Source of the DNA: an uncultured Cytophagales bacterium
GTDB taxonomy: Bacteria > Bacteroidota > Bacteroidia > Cytophagales > Cyclobacteriaceae
Direction: 5' to 3'
Assembly: GCA_913057175.1 (NCBI GenBank)
Contig: CAJXNP010000008.1
Coordinates: 62,001-126,000, forward strand
Length of the DNA stretch: 64,000 nucleotides
Made by a program: the position numbers and the translations under genes. Shown one piece after another: positions 8,511-17,601 of the stretch. Positions within the stretch are counted from its first letter, which is position 1; every line of letters begins with the position of its first letter. The notes under the pieces were generated by a model that worked only from the letters and a program-made list of their open reading frames with translations, was not told the origin of the DNA and ran no database searches.

Positions 8511-9383
8511 TTACTTATGAATATTCAGTGTAACAACCGGATGCTTTTTGGAATGATTGACGATTTCCTCGGCAATGGAATGATTAAATAACCTGAATAT
8601 GCCAGACCTTTCACCCGACGTTGTCATCATGATCAGATCCATTTTATAATCCTCCGCAAAATTCAATATCCCCTCTCCGGCATTATTGTGACAGTAAATA
8701 TGTCGTTCAATCTTACCTAATTTATTATCTTCGGTGAACTCGTCCATTTGTTTCATGATCTCACGTTCATTCATAAAATGTCCCGGAGTATTTACATACA
8801 CCAGGTGTAACTCAGCATTAAAGAAGTTTTTCAAAGTTCTAGGTACTGATTTATATGTTTCAAGATCATCCTTAAAATCAGAAGCTAACACGATTCTTTT
8901 AATATCCTTTACATGAAACCGGTTCCTCAGCGTCAAAACCGGACATTTGGAATGCCTCACTACCTTTTCGGCTGTTGACCCTATCAGATTTTCTTCCCAG
9001 CTATCTGCACCGGTCGTACCCATGATAATCAGGTCTGCTTTGACATCGGTTAATAATTCACCAATTTTCTCATAAGGAGTACCGCGTACTAGTTTTTCTT
9101 TGATTGTTACACCCTTGTATTTTGGATTATCCAATATTTCAACAAACTGTTCTTCCCTTTTTTCTATCAACTTCAAATAAAATACTCGCTCCATAGGATC
9201 CTCGCCTTCCAATGTCGCTTCCGTATCAATAGAACTACCAAGAAACGCCGTGTTTTTTTTAGGTATCTCAATGACGTGAACCAGGGTAATTTCTGCACCT
9301 TCTTTTTTTGCAATCTCGTAGGCCAGGTCCAGTGCAAAGGTTGCTTGATTTGAAAAATCGGTTGGGACGATAATTTTTTTCAT
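8511..9383 (-). CDS. Tandem UspA-domain universal stress protein
   Basis: Cytoplasmic stress protein of 290 residues with two Usp domains, about 1-150 and 155-290. Each begins with the typical beta strand (MKKIIVPTDFS; IKRIVLASDF). The first carries the ATP-binding GxxG(x9)GS signature as GTTGADSWEENLIGS. In the second the signature is altered (TTSGERSGIFRLFNHS), so it may not bind ATP. Tandem Usp proteins of this size are common in Bacteroidota and are linked to starvation or redox stress; the specific role is unknown. It is convergent with the AI-2E family gene (105 bp apart, no hairpin seen). Confidence 0.9.
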   Translation of the reverse strand: MKKIIVPTDFSNQATFALDLAYEIAKKEGAEITLVHVIEIPKKNTAFLGSSIDTEATLEGEDPMERVFYLKLIEKREEQFVEILDNPKYKGVTIKEKLVRGTPYEKIGELLTDVKADLIIMGTTGADSWEENLIGSTAEKVVRHSKCPVLTLRNRFHVKDIKRIVLASDFKDDLETYKSVPRTLKNFFNAELHLVYVNTPGHFMNEREIMKQMDEFTEDNKLGKIERHIYCHNNAGEGILNFAEDYKMDLIMMTTSGERSGIFRLFNHSIAEEIVNHSKKHPVVTLNIHK

Positions 9384-9467
9384 TTTTGATCTATTTTGGT
9401 TGATTAAAAATTAAAAAAAATTCAGGTCCCAACCTATGACAAAAGTCCTTTAAATGTACAATAAGAC

Positions 9468-9501
9468 AAAAGGCTGCTAATGGATAAATTGGCAGCCTTT
9501 T
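9468..9501 (-). terminator. Rho-independent terminator after the DoxX-like gene
   Basis: Perfect 10-bp stem AAAAGGCTGC / GCAGCCTTTT with a 14-nt AT-rich loop, 25 bp downstream of the stop at 9526, with the T run in the arm on the minus strand. It separates the DoxX-like gene from the stress-protein gene. Confidence 0.8.
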
Positions 9502-9525
9502 CAAGCAAAATATATTTTAGTTTAA

Positions 9526-9879
9526 TCAATCCTTTGAAATTCCTGCGAAAGTAAACGCAGCGCCTGATAATGACAGGTCTTTAAGAAGGTTTGGCATGGC
9601 ACTCTGGTCTCCTCCAAGTACACCCGGAAGGTGAATGGATAATACAAAGATCAACAGCATTGCGCCGAGTAATAAGGAAGCAAGACGAGCTTTCTTATTG
9701 ATGACAATGCTAATCGCAGCAGCTATTAATGCCGCTCCGGTTACATAGATCCAGACAACCTGAGGAGGAAAAGGCACCATCCCTTTCATTGCGCCGGCAT
9801 TCATAAAATGAAACAATCCGAAAATGCCGAATGGTACGGCAAAAAGTATTCTGCCAAGTGTCGTTGTTACAAAATTCAT
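9526..9879 (-). CDS. DoxX-like small integral membrane protein
   Basis: A 117-residue protein with four hydrophobic helices (about 5-25, 40-60, 68-88, 98-115). The first contains RILFAVPFGIFGLFHFMNAG, and the order resembles the DoxX/SURF4-like superfamily of short four-helix membrane proteins. Members are associated with thiosulfate or quinone redox reactions or stress, but no catalytic residue can be pointed to here. It is a single gene with a terminator immediately downstream. The superfamily match is moderately sure; the function is unknown. Confidence 0.6.
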   Translation of the reverse strand: MNFVTTTLGRILFAVPFGIFGLFHFMNAGAMKGMVPFPPQVVWIYVTGAALIAAAISIVINKKARLASLLLGAMLLIFVLSIHLPGVLGGDQSAMPNLLKDLSLSGAAFTFAGISKD

Positions 9880-10032
9880 TTTAGTTTGATTTAGGTTCCA
9901 AATTATTGTTTATACAATAAAAATTTACCAAAATAAAACTACATATCCATGGGAATTTGAAAAGAATGAAATAAACGAAGTGAATTATTGAAAAATTCTC
10001 AGATGGGTTATCATTAAAATAAGAACAGGCTT

Positions 10033-10788
10033 TTAGTAGATCTTAAAATCTACTCGTCGGTTTTTCTGTCTTCCTTCAACCGTACTATTATCATGCTCCG
10101 GCATTTGTTCTCCGTATCCGATCACAGATATTTGATCCTGAGGTACGCCAATTTCCAACATTAACCTTTCAATTTGCCGCACGCGTTTCATGGAAAGTTC
10201 CAGATTGTAATCATCATTTCCTCTGCTATCCGTATGGCCTTCAACCAGGATCATTTTTCCCTGAAAGGCAAACTCAACCGCCATGAGAAAAGGTTCAAAA
10301 TCCACATAGGCAAATTCATCCATATCGGTGATAAAATAAAGGGATTCTGTGATAGGCTGATCAGCCTGACCCTTTCTGATCATGTCAAATACCTTTTCCC
10401 TGACCTCCCGGTGTTTTTCACTGACCGGAGGGGGCAGGTTTTTAATATCTACCGGTTCTGAATTGTCGGGTTGGAATGTTTTGAATTCTACCCTTGTATC
10501 TGTACTTGCTGTTAGATTATCATCTGCAAATTGAGTTTCGTTCATACTTTGTTGTGCCTTAGCTTCGGCCTTTTCTCTGGCCAAACGTTCTGGAGATATA
10601 ACCGGTGGGGTTGCCGTAATTATTCGAACTGGCGCTGTGCCCTTTTTGTAAGATCTTTTAGCTGATCGCTTTTTGCCTAATGCTTTACATTGATTTTTGG
10701 GGATCAGCGGATCTCCTTTTTTGATGATCTGGGCCTCGCTTGTTAGTGTGTAAAAAAGAGCTAAAAATATAGTTAATAAAACCTTCAT
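10033..10788 (-). CDS. OmpA-family peptidoglycan-binding envelope protein
   Basis: A 251-residue secreted protein. MKVLLTIFLALFYTLTSEAQ is a signal peptide. A basic, disordered linker follows (about 25-130, including KKRSAKRSYKKG and a proline-rich piece). The C-terminal OmpA domain (about 140-251) has the diagnostic VEGHTDSRGNDDYNLELSMK and ends with GRQKNRRVDFKIY, whose Asp/Arg residues bind diaminopimelate in the family. It probably links the outer membrane or periplasm to peptidoglycan. No beta-barrel is present, unlike E. coli OmpA. It is monocistronic, and no clear promoter was found in the 240-bp upstream gap. Confidence 0.85.
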   Translation of the reverse strand: MKVLLTIFLALFYTLTSEAQIIKKGDPLIPKNQCKALGKKRSAKRSYKKGTAPVRIITATPPVISPERLAREKAEAKAQQSMNETQFADDNLTASTDTRVEFKTFQPDNSEPVDIKNLPPPVSEKHREVREKVFDMIRKGQADQPITESLYFITDMDEFAYVDFEPFLMAVEFAFQGKMILVEGHTDSRGNDDYNLELSMKRVRQIERLMLEIGVPQDQISVIGYGEQMPEHDNSTVEGRQKNRRVDFKIY

Positions 10789-11028
10789 TTTATATGTCTG
10801 TTGGGTGATTCATCATGTCAATGATCTAAGGTTTATCAGGTCATGTCCAGGTTTGTAACCTAATTCTGCAACTATCTTACCAAACGTTCGACAAATGATG
10901 GGTTTTTGTCGATAATCACTGAATTTACAAAGATTTTATTAAATAATTAATATAATACCTTAAAATAATGAAAAAAAGTCGTCAAATTTCCCGTTTTAGT
11001 TGCAGTTCAATCTTGTAATATTCTGGTA

Positions 11029-11646
11029 TTATCTTTTGGGAAAGTACTCATCAGTAACATACCTACTGCCTGACTCCTTCATGTGGTCAAAGTGGCTCAT
11101 GTCGACTGAATCAATAGAGGTATCGATCTGTGATTCATGAAATAAAACAGCCTTATCAAAAAGGAACCCTGTCGTTGCTGCTGCTACTTCTATCCGATGA
11201 TAACCCTGGGGAAAAAATACCGGGTAGCAATTTTTTATTGTATTGGTGTCCCAGGTAAATGATCCGGTATTTGGGATGTGATAAAGATTCCAATCACTGC
11301 TATTGATACTTACAAAAATCCTCGCCTGGGGCTCATCGATTATTGTTCCTTTTAATTTAAAATAATAGACCCCCTCTTTTTCTATCATTACATAGAGATT
11401 GATGATACGATCATCATACATGTATTCATTGTTATCTTCGATGTATGTGCTACCACTCCATTGCAGCATTCCGGTACCTGAATAGCCATCCATTACGTTG
11501 ACGGATTTCCAAAATGAAGGAGGGTCATTCCGGGCCTGGATATGTTCAGCTTCAAGAACTACGACTCCTTTCTTTTCCTTCCAAACTTTTACTTTTTCAG
11601 CAGGAAGCATCAATAACAACGGTATAAGTATAAGGCTAATCTTCAT
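11029..11646 (-). CDS. Secreted protein with carbohydrate-binding-like beta-sandwich domain
   Basis: A 205-residue protein with a short signal peptide (MKISLILIPLLLMLPAEKVK). The mature part starts VVVLEAEHIQARND, followed by SGTGMLQWSG and YYFKLKGTI. This pattern is like the C-terminal domain of GH115 enzymes and CBM35/CBM6 modules (E-A-E strand, then an aromatic, glycine-rich sheet). No catalytic domain is attached, so if it binds glycans it does so alone. It sits between OmpA and the gld cluster without operon partners. Upstream are paired TTTAACCC repeats and a 15-bp palindrome. Domain assignment is by eye. Confidence 0.5.
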   Translation of the reverse strand: MKISLILIPLLLMLPAEKVKVWKEKKGVVVLEAEHIQARNDPPSFWKSVNVMDGYSGTGMLQWSGSTYIEDNNEYMYDDRIINLYVMIEKEGVYYFKLKGTIIDEPQARIFVSINSSDWNLYHIPNTGSFTWDTNTIKNCYPVFFPQGYHRIEVAAATTGFLFDKAVLFHESQIDTSIDSVDMSHFDHMKESGSRYVTDEYFPKR

Positions 11647-11680
11647 AGGGATAGATTATTTTTGTCGACCAATTTATCAC

Positions 11681-11710
11681 TTTAACCCGGATTTAACCCT
11701 AAAATAGGGT
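11681..11710. promoter_or_regulatory. Direct repeat TTTAACCC (11-bp period) next to a 15-bp palindrome
   Basis: TTTAACCC occurs at 11681-11688 and 11692-11699, exactly one helical turn apart. The second copy runs into ACCCTA-AAA-TAGGGT (11696-11710), a perfect inverted repeat. The cluster lies 35-65 bp upstream of the secreted-protein start at 11646. Same-face repeats like these often bind a regulator, but none is identified. Confidence 0.3.
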
Positions 11711-11831
11711 GATCCTCAGAAATATAAAAGTCCTATATTTCCACTTATTTGGTTAATTAATGTTAATTGAACTTCAGAGTATTGAATTTTTTTACTGAGA
11801 TTATTAAAATTGCGGCAAATTTTGAACAATT

Positions 11832-12761
11832 ATGGCGATAAAAGTTGACAATCTGACAAAATACTATGGAGATCAAAAGGCTGTCGACAATATTTCCTTC
11901 CAAATAAAAACGGGGGAAGTTGTAGGGTTTCTCGGTCCGAATGGTGCAGGAAAAAGCACTACAATGAAAGTAATCACCTGTTATATGGCCTCAAGCTCCG
12001 GCAAGGTCCTTCTGGATGATATTGACGCTGAACAATCTCCTGAGCTGATCAAAAAGAAGATCGGCTATCTACCTGAAAACAATCCATTGTACATGGATAT
12101 GGCGGTGATCGATTACCTGAAATTCTGCGCAGAAATACAGGGCGTTCCGAAAAATGAGATCACGGGAAGAATAAAGGAAATGATCGAGCTTTGCGGATTG
12201 AATATTGAAAAACATAAAAAGATCCGGCAATTGTCAAAAGGATATCGGCAGCGAGTAGGGTTAGCCCAGGCTATGATCCATGATCCGGAAGTTCTGATCC
12301 TGGATGAACCCACAACCGGACTCGATCCCAACCAGATCATTGAGATCAGAAAGCTGATCAAGGAGCTTGGGAAAGAAAAGACCGTTATTCTGAGCTCACA
12401 TATTCTTTCGGAAGTGGAGGCCACCTGCGATCGAATCCTTATTATCAACAAAGGTCGCATCGTTGCAGATGGCACAGCGGAAGAATTACGCAAGCAGGCA
12501 CAGGGTCAGGAACTGATCAATGTGCAGATAGAAGGCAAGGGAAATAAAGACGACATGAAAAAAGCCCTTTTAGGATTGGCATCAGTTGAGACGGTCCTGG
12601 ATCTGGATGGTAAGGAAAATTATTTCCAGGTACAAAGCAAACCTGATCTGACCTCCAAAAAGGATGTCTTCGACCTTTGTGTTAAAAATAAATGGTACTT
12701 GCTTGAACTGGCAAGCAAAGAAACCAAGCTGGAAGATGTTTTCCGGGAAGTAACAAATTAA
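11832..12761 (+). CDS. gldA: Gliding-associated ABC transporter ATPase GldA
   Basis: ATP-binding subunit (309 residues) of the GldAFG ABC transporter. Visible motifs are Walker A GPNGAGKST (about residue 36), the ABC signature region LSKGYRQRVGLAQA (about 138) and Walker B VLILDEPTTGLDP (about 156), with the H-loop in VILSSHIL. A C-terminal domain of about 90 residues ends KETKLEDVFREVTN, typical of this multidrug-type ATPase group. It is followed after 21 bp by gldF and then gldG, so one operon is likely. In Flavobacterium johnsoniae GldA, F and G were first found as gliding genes; the transported substrate is unknown, and related operons also occur in non-gliding bacteria. Confidence 0.85.
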   Translation: MAIKVDNLTKYYGDQKAVDNISFQIKTGEVVGFLGPNGAGKSTTMKVITCYMASSSGKVLLDDIDAEQSPELIKKKIGYLPENNPLYMDMAVIDYLKFCAEIQGVPKNEITGRIKEMIELCGLNIEKHKKIRQLSKGYRQRVGLAQAMIHDPEVLILDEPTTGLDPNQIIEIRKLIKELGKEKTVILSSHILSEVEATCDRILIINKGRIVADGTAEELRKQAQGQELINVQIEGKGNKDDMKKALLGLASVETVLDLDGKENYFQVQSKPDLTSKKDVFDLCVKNKWYLLELASKETKLEDVFREVTN

Positions 12762-12782
12762 AATCAAAAAATATTTTTCGAC

Positions 12783-13508
12783 ATGAACAGTATTTGGACA
12801 ATTGCCAAGCGAGAGCTTGCTTCTTATTTTGATTCATTGACTGCCTACATTATCATCATTCTTTTCCTGGGTCTGACCGGTTTTTTCACCTGGGTATGGC
12901 CAAGCAATGTGTTTTTCAGAGGTCAGGCAGACCTGAACATATTCTTCGAAGTAATATACATATGCTTGCTGTTCTTCATACCGGCCATTACCATGAGGAC
13001 AATCGCCGAAGAAAAAGGATCAGGAACATTGGAGCTATTAAGCACAAAAGCCATCAGCGATTGGCAAATCGTCATTGGAAAATACTTATCAAGTTTATTG
13101 TTAATTGCCATCGCATTTGCCTGTACGATTCCTTACTATATCACGATCAGTAAGCTGGGGAATGCTGACCACGGAGCTATCATCGGCGCTTATGTGGGAC
13201 TTTTGTTATACACGTCGGCTTTTGTTAGTCTAGGAATTTTTGCCAGCAGCATTACAAGCAACCAGATCGTAGGCTTTTTGCTGGCTTTGACTTTCTTACT
13301 TGTGTTTGCATTTATCTTCGGCTTTTTAGGATCTTCCATTCCCGGAACCATTGGAGAAACCCTTTATTTTATGAGCGCACGCACTCACTACGATTCCATT
13401 TCAAGAGGCCTGATCGATTCCCGGGATATTTTGTATTTCGGTGGATTGACTTTTCTGGGGCTACTATTTTCGCAAGCCATGCTCGCTAAAAGAAACTGGA
13501 AGGACTAA
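12783..13508 (+). CDS. gldF: GldF, ABC transporter permease
   Basis: Permease of 241 residues with six hydrophobic helices of the ABC-2 type. The N-terminus has the hallmark IAKRELASYFDSLTAYIIII, followed by AITMRTIAEEKGSGTLELL, a coupling region shared with NosY/GldF-like permeases. It forms the membrane part of the GldAFG transporter in the inner membrane. It lies between gldA and gldG (13 bp before gldG) on the same strand, the order expected for the complex. Confidence 0.85.
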   Translation: MNSIWTIAKRELASYFDSLTAYIIIILFLGLTGFFTWVWPSNVFFRGQADLNIFFEVIYICLLFFIPAITMRTIAEEKGSGTLELLSTKAISDWQIVIGKYLSSLLLIAIAFACTIPYYITISKLGNADHGAIIGAYVGLLLYTSAFVSLGIFASSITSNQIVGFLLALTFLLVFAFIFGFLGSSIPGTIGETLYFMSARTHYDSISRGLIDSRDILYFGGLTFLGLLFSQAMLAKRNWKD

Positions 13509-13521
13509 AATTTTATTAGCA

Positions 13522-15039
13522 ATGAAAAAAAGTACAGCAATAACACAACTTATCATCATCACCGCAATTGTTGCGGTCGTTCTACTCATTTCGACCAAAT
13601 TCTTTTTTAGGCTCGATTTTACTGAGGGAAAAAGATATACGCTCAGCCAGGCAACGGAGGATGTACTGAATGAAGTAGAGGATGTAGTGACCGTCAAAGC
13701 TTATTTTACAAAAGACCTCCCTCCGCAGCTGGTCAATATTCGACAGGAATTTGAAAACCTGTTGGCGGAGTATGAGAATATTTCCAATGGAAACCTGGTA
13801 TTTGAGATCATCAACCCCAATGAAAGTGATGAGTTGGAGCAGCAAGCACAGCAAAATGGCATCTCACCTTTTCAAGTAAGCATCCAGGAAAAGGACCAGG
13901 CCAGACAGCAGCGCGCATATCTGGGGCTTTTGATTGAAATGGGAGATAAATCGGAAGCGATACCCATGTTAAGGCCTGATGGAGGAATGGAATATGCCCT
14001 GACTACGGCCATCAAAAAGATTGCCGTCGAAGATAAACCAAAGGTTGCTTTGATCAACGGACATGGGGAACCATCATTGAATGGAGTAGTTCAACTTGCT
14101 CAGCAACTGGCCATTCTCTACGATGTGGAGCCATACACCATCACGGACACGGCCGATATCCCCACCTATTATCGTTCGATCATTATGCTGGAGCCGAAAG
14201 ACACCATTCCAGCGAATGATCTGGTGAAGATAGATCAATACCTCGGTCAGGGCGGAAATTTATTGCTAGCATATAATCAGCTCGCTCCCAATTTGCAACA
14301 AGGCATGCTGGCAATAGGCAATGACATAGGGTTAAAAGCATGGTTAAGTGAAAAGGGAATCAATCTTCAGGATAACTACGTGATCGATGCACAATGCATG
14401 CCGATCACCGTGCAAAGGAGACAAGGACCGTTTGTGGTCAATCAGCAAATCCAGCTACCTTACTTACCGTTAATTGGAACCTTTGAAGATCATCCGATCG
14501 TGAAAGGCCTTGAGTCTGTGGTTTTACCTTTTGCTTCGTCCATCAGCTATGCACAAAAGGATTCTGCAACACAATATTTACCTCTGGCATTTACATCAGA
14601 AATGTCCGGAACGCAAAGCGCTCCCACATATGTCGATATTGAAAAAGAATGGGCAGAAAGTGATTTTACTGCTCCCAATCAGCTTGTCGCTATTGCTGCG
14701 GAAGGTTCATTAGGCGGTTCAAGCCTTTCTAAAATGGTCTTTATTTCCAACGGCTCGTTCGTCACAAATGGAGAGGGTGAACAGCAGCAGGGAGTGAATG
14801 AGGACAATGTAAATTTTGCATCCAATGCCGTGGATTGGCTTTCGGATGATACGGGTTTGATTGATCTCAGAACAAAGGGAGTGACCAACCGGCCTCTGGA
14901 GCAGTTGGATGATGCCAGCCGGAATATGTATAAATGGGGAAACTTTTTATTGCCAATCTTTCTCGTCCTGATCATCGGATTGATCAGAAGACAGCAAAAC
15001 GCTCGCAAAAAACAAAAGTGGATCCAGGGCAATATTTAA
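13522..15039 (+). CDS. gldG: GldG, ABC-associated auxiliary membrane protein
   Basis: A 505-residue protein with one N-terminal helix (about 8-28), a large exported middle part (about 30-470) and a C-terminal anchoring helix (WGNFLLPIFLVLIIGLIRR). It belongs to the GldG/ABC-type uncharacterised transport family (DUF4350/IFT52-like). It starts ITQLIIITAIVAVVLLISTK and contains KVALINGHGEPSL, a family landmark in the GATase-like fold. Members pair with GldF-type permeases. ATG 13522 is 13 bp after gldF. Confidence 0.8.
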   Translation: MKKSTAITQLIIITAIVAVVLLISTKFFFRLDFTEGKRYTLSQATEDVLNEVEDVVTVKAYFTKDLPPQLVNIRQEFENLLAEYENISNGNLVFEIINPNESDELEQQAQQNGISPFQVSIQEKDQARQQRAYLGLLIEMGDKSEAIPMLRPDGGMEYALTTAIKKIAVEDKPKVALINGHGEPSLNGVVQLAQQLAILYDVEPYTITDTADIPTYYRSIIMLEPKDTIPANDLVKIDQYLGQGGNLLLAYNQLAPNLQQGMLAIGNDIGLKAWLSEKGINLQDNYVIDAQCMPITVQRRQGPFVVNQQIQLPYLPLIGTFEDHPIVKGLESVVLPFASSISYAQKDSATQYLPLAFTSEMSGTQSAPTYVDIEKEWAESDFTAPNQLVAIAAEGSLGGSSLSKMVFISNGSFVTNGEGEQQQGVNEDNVNFASNAVDWLSDDTGLIDLRTKGVTNRPLEQLDDASRNMYKWGNFLLPIFLVLIIGLIRRQQNARKKQKWIQGNI

Positions 15040-15060
15040 TGAAATCTTAAAAGTGAAGTC

Positions 15061-15981
15061 ATGATTAAAAACTTAAATACATTCAAGCTACTTGGAATAC
15101 TGTTAGTACTGATCCTGATTTATTTCGCTTTCAATTACTATGGAGATAAATCACGAAGCAAAAGCTTTCACGAAGAATTGGTCACGGTTGACACCGCAAA
15201 AGTTGACAAAATCGTCATTTCAAAGGGAGAAGATCAACTTGAACTGAAGAAAGAAGCGGAAGACTGGAAGGTGAAATTAAAAGATGATCGATATGTCAAA
15301 GCTACCGACCAAAGTGTGAAAGGAACCCTGGAAAGTTTAATGACGATCAAACCCTCGAGAATTGTCGCGAGGGACAAAGCCAAATGGAAAGATTACCAGG
15401 TTGATTCTGCTGGAACACAAGTAAAAGTTTTTGAAGGCGATGAAAACACGCTCGATCTTATTATCGGAAGGTTTGGATTTAAAGATCAACGTAACTTTCA
15501 CACATTTGTGAGGCTGGCTGATGAAGAGGATGTTTATGTTGCCAATAACTTCATGGCAATGTCGCTCAATACCGATCCTTCAGGCTATCGAAATTCACAG
15601 GTTGGAAGAATAAAAAAGGACTCTCTCGTTTCGGTAGAATTTGTCTATCCCGATTCTGCATTCACGTTAGTTAAGGATAATGGTGCCTGGAATATTTCAG
15701 GAACTCCGACCGACTCAGCAGCTACGGCTGAATTCCTCAACGGATTGAATAATATGAATAGCTCCTCATTTTACGATGACGCGCTACCATCCAATAGTCC
15801 CGAACTGAAAGTCATTTTTAAAAGAAAATCCGAAGAAGACATCGTAATGCAATCGTGGATACCCGATGACAGCGCGAAAATCATCATGTCATCCGAGAAC
15901 GATGAAAGTATTTTTGTGGACGATAGTCTATTTGATAAGGTATTTAAAACAAAGAGTGATTTTTTGAATCCTCAGGAATAA
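15061..15981 (+). CDS. DUF4340 domain protein in the gld operon
   Basis: A 306-residue single-pass protein. The N-terminal helix (LLGILLVLILIYFAFNYYG) is followed by DUF4340 repeats with the EDQLELKKEAEDWKVKL pattern (about 50-75) and a second similar unit (AFTLVKDNGAWNISG, about 195-210). DUF4340 genes commonly follow GldG-type ABC genes, and this one starts 21 bp after gldG, so it is probably the last member of a four-gene operon. It likely works with the exported part of the transporter; the biochemical role is unknown. Confidence 0.8.
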   Translation: MIKNLNTFKLLGILLVLILIYFAFNYYGDKSRSKSFHEELVTVDTAKVDKIVISKGEDQLELKKEAEDWKVKLKDDRYVKATDQSVKGTLESLMTIKPSRIVARDKAKWKDYQVDSAGTQVKVFEGDENTLDLIIGRFGFKDQRNFHTFVRLADEEDVYVANNFMAMSLNTDPSGYRNSQVGRIKKDSLVSVEFVYPDSAFTLVKDNGAWNISGTPTDSAATAEFLNGLNNMNSSSFYDDALPSNSPELKVIFKRKSEEDIVMQSWIPDDSAKIIMSSENDESIFVDDSLFDKVFKTKSDFLNPQE

Positions 15982-16009
15982 TCTCTTACAAAATTTAAGG
16001 TTTTAAGAA

Positions 16010-16717
16010 TCAAATATCCCCCAATTGTGGGCGGATCAGGATTTCTTCCACGACAGAATTAGGAGACATTTGATAGGCGTTCCAGATGGCAGAGGCCACA
16101 TCTTCGGATTTCATGAACCTTTCGGGAGGCAGGTCAACACCTTCCCAGCTGGCAGTCATTGTCGCTCCAGGCAAAATGGAGGTCACCCGAACATTAAATT
16201 CCTTCATTTCCTCCCGAAGCACTTTACTCATGCCGTAAAGGGCAAATTTTGAAATACAATAAGAGCCTCCATTTACATAGGGAATGATGCTGGCTGTTGA
16301 GCAGATGTTGAAAACATAACCACCTTTTCGCGACTTCATCTGATGGATTAAACCCCGGGTAATGTAATAGGCGCTGTACAGGTTGGTATCCATCATTTTT
16401 TCGAGGCTGCCCTCCTCCTCTTCGTGAATGGCACCAGGAAAAAATATGCCTGCATTATTCACCAAAACATCAACATCTAATCCTATCGACTCAACAAACT
16501 CCACAAATGACAGGCACTCTGATTTCCTGGACAGATCAGCTTTTTTGATATGGATCACGACTCCTTTTTCTTCAAATTCGCTTTGAAGATCCAGCAGATC
16601 CTTTTCATTTCTCGAACAGGTGACCAGCTCAAAATCTCCATTTTCGCCAAAGATTTTCAGGATTGCTTTTCCAATGCCTTTTGTACCACCTGTTACGACC
16701 GCCAATTTCTTTCCCAT
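16010..16717 (-). CDS. Short-chain dehydrogenase/reductase
   Basis: Cytosolic NAD(P)-dependent oxidoreductase of 235 residues, classical SDR. Visible are the cofactor motif VTGGTKGIGKAI (about 8-19), NNAG (about 87), the catalytic Ser in CSTAS (about 138) and the YCISK (YxxxK) pair (about 152). Arg in TCSRNEKDL, after the second strand, suggests preference for NADP(H). The C-terminus lacks a substrate-defining insertion, so the substrate is unknown. It is single, facing the gld operon tail to tail (28 bp) and divergent from the lipid ABC genes. Confidence 0.9.
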   Translation of the reverse strand: MGKKLAVVTGGTKGIGKAILKIFGENGDFELVTCSRNEKDLLDLQSEFEEKGVVIHIKKADLSRKSECLSFVEFVESIGLDVDVLVNNAGIFFPGAIHEEEEGSLEKMMDTNLYSAYYITRGLIHQMKSRKGGYVFNICSTASIIPYVNGGSYCISKFALYGMSKVLREEMKEFNVRVTSILPGATMTASWEGVDLPPERFMKSEDVASAIWNAYQMSPNSVVEEILIRPQLGDI

Positions 16718-16811
16718 AGATACTATTATTCTTTTGATATTGATTTTTCAATAGAAAATCAACTTTTTACTTTGAGATCAGTTTGTATTACCAGTCCAAA
16801 TAAATAAAGAT

Positions 16812-16844
16812 TTTGAGATAAATACATACATTATTGTATCTTTA
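16812..16844 (+). promoter_or_regulatory. Promoter of the MlaE/MlaF pair
   Basis: TTTG at 16812-16815, a 21-nt spacer, then TATCTTTA (one mismatch to TAnnTTTG) at 16837-16844. ATG 16871 follows, for a leader of about 20 nt. Confidence 0.45.
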
Positions 16845-16870
16845 AGCCCCATGATTAACTACTATTTTTA

Positions 16871-17599
16871 ATGCGAGGAATCGGAAAGTATTTCATCTTT
16901 TTGGGATTGATGTTCATAAAGAGGGAAAAATTTTCCACTTATGTAAAGCTGGTCATCGATGAATGTGTCCTGATTGGAATTGATTCATTGGTGATCGTTA
17001 CGATCATCTCCACTTTTATCGGCGCGGTAACCTGTATTCAAACGGCCTATAACCTGGTTAGCCCGCTCATTCCGGATTACATCATTTCCCTCATCGTTCG
17101 CGATATGACCTTATTGGAATTGGCTCCGACCATCACTGCCCTGGTATTTGCCGGAAAAGTTGGGTCAAACATTGCCGGCGAATTAGGTACCATGAGAATC
17201 ACCGAGCAAGTGGACGCGCTGGAAGTTATGGGAATCAATTCGGCGTCGTTTTTAGCATTGCCAAAAATCCTTGGCAGCCTGATCACTTATCCCATGCTCG
17301 TCATCATTGCCGGTTTTTTGTCTATTCTCGGCGGGTATGTTGCAGGAACTGTCACCCAGGTTATCACGCCGGAGGAATACATTTATGGCATACGGGCGGA
17401 TTTCATTGAATACAATGTCACTTTTGCACTGATCAAATCTTTTGTATTTGCTTTTTTAATAGCATCCATTTCCTGCTACAAAGGATATTATACCGAGGGA
17501 GGAGCACTGGAAGTTGGAAAGGCAAGTACGGTAGCGGTGACAAACAGTTGTATTGCGGTTTTAGCTGCTGATTACCTCTTAGCCCAATTGCTTTTATAA
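16871..17599 (+). CDS. mlaE: MlaE/YrbE-type ABC permease
   Basis: Inner-membrane permease (242 residues) of the MCE-associated lipid transport family. Visible are the family block LAPTITALVFAGKVGSNIAGELGTMRITEQVDALEVMG (residues about 88-125, shown here in parts), the N-terminal interfacial helix and five transmembrane helices. It pairs with the ATPase 2 bp downstream. In the Mla system the complex moves phospholipids between the membranes with an MCE protein (MlaD). No MCE gene follows here, so the partner must be elsewhere or different. Confidence 0.85.
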   Translation: MRGIGKYFIFLGLMFIKREKFSTYVKLVIDECVLIGIDSLVIVTIISTFIGAVTCIQTAYNLVSPLIPDYIISLIVRDMTLLELAPTITALVFAGKVGSNIAGELGTMRITEQVDALEVMGINSASFLALPKILGSLITYPMLVIIAGFLSILGGYVAGTVTQVITPEEYIYGIRADFIEYNVTFALIKSFVFAFLIASISCYKGYYTEGGALEVGKASTVAVTNSCIAVLAADYLLAQLLL

Positions 17600-17601
17600 T
17601 T

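Noticed and set aside
9905-9918. ATTGT-TTAT-ACAAT symmetric site before the DoxX-like gene
   Set aside because: Only 5-bp AT-rich arms; expected by chance in this base composition.
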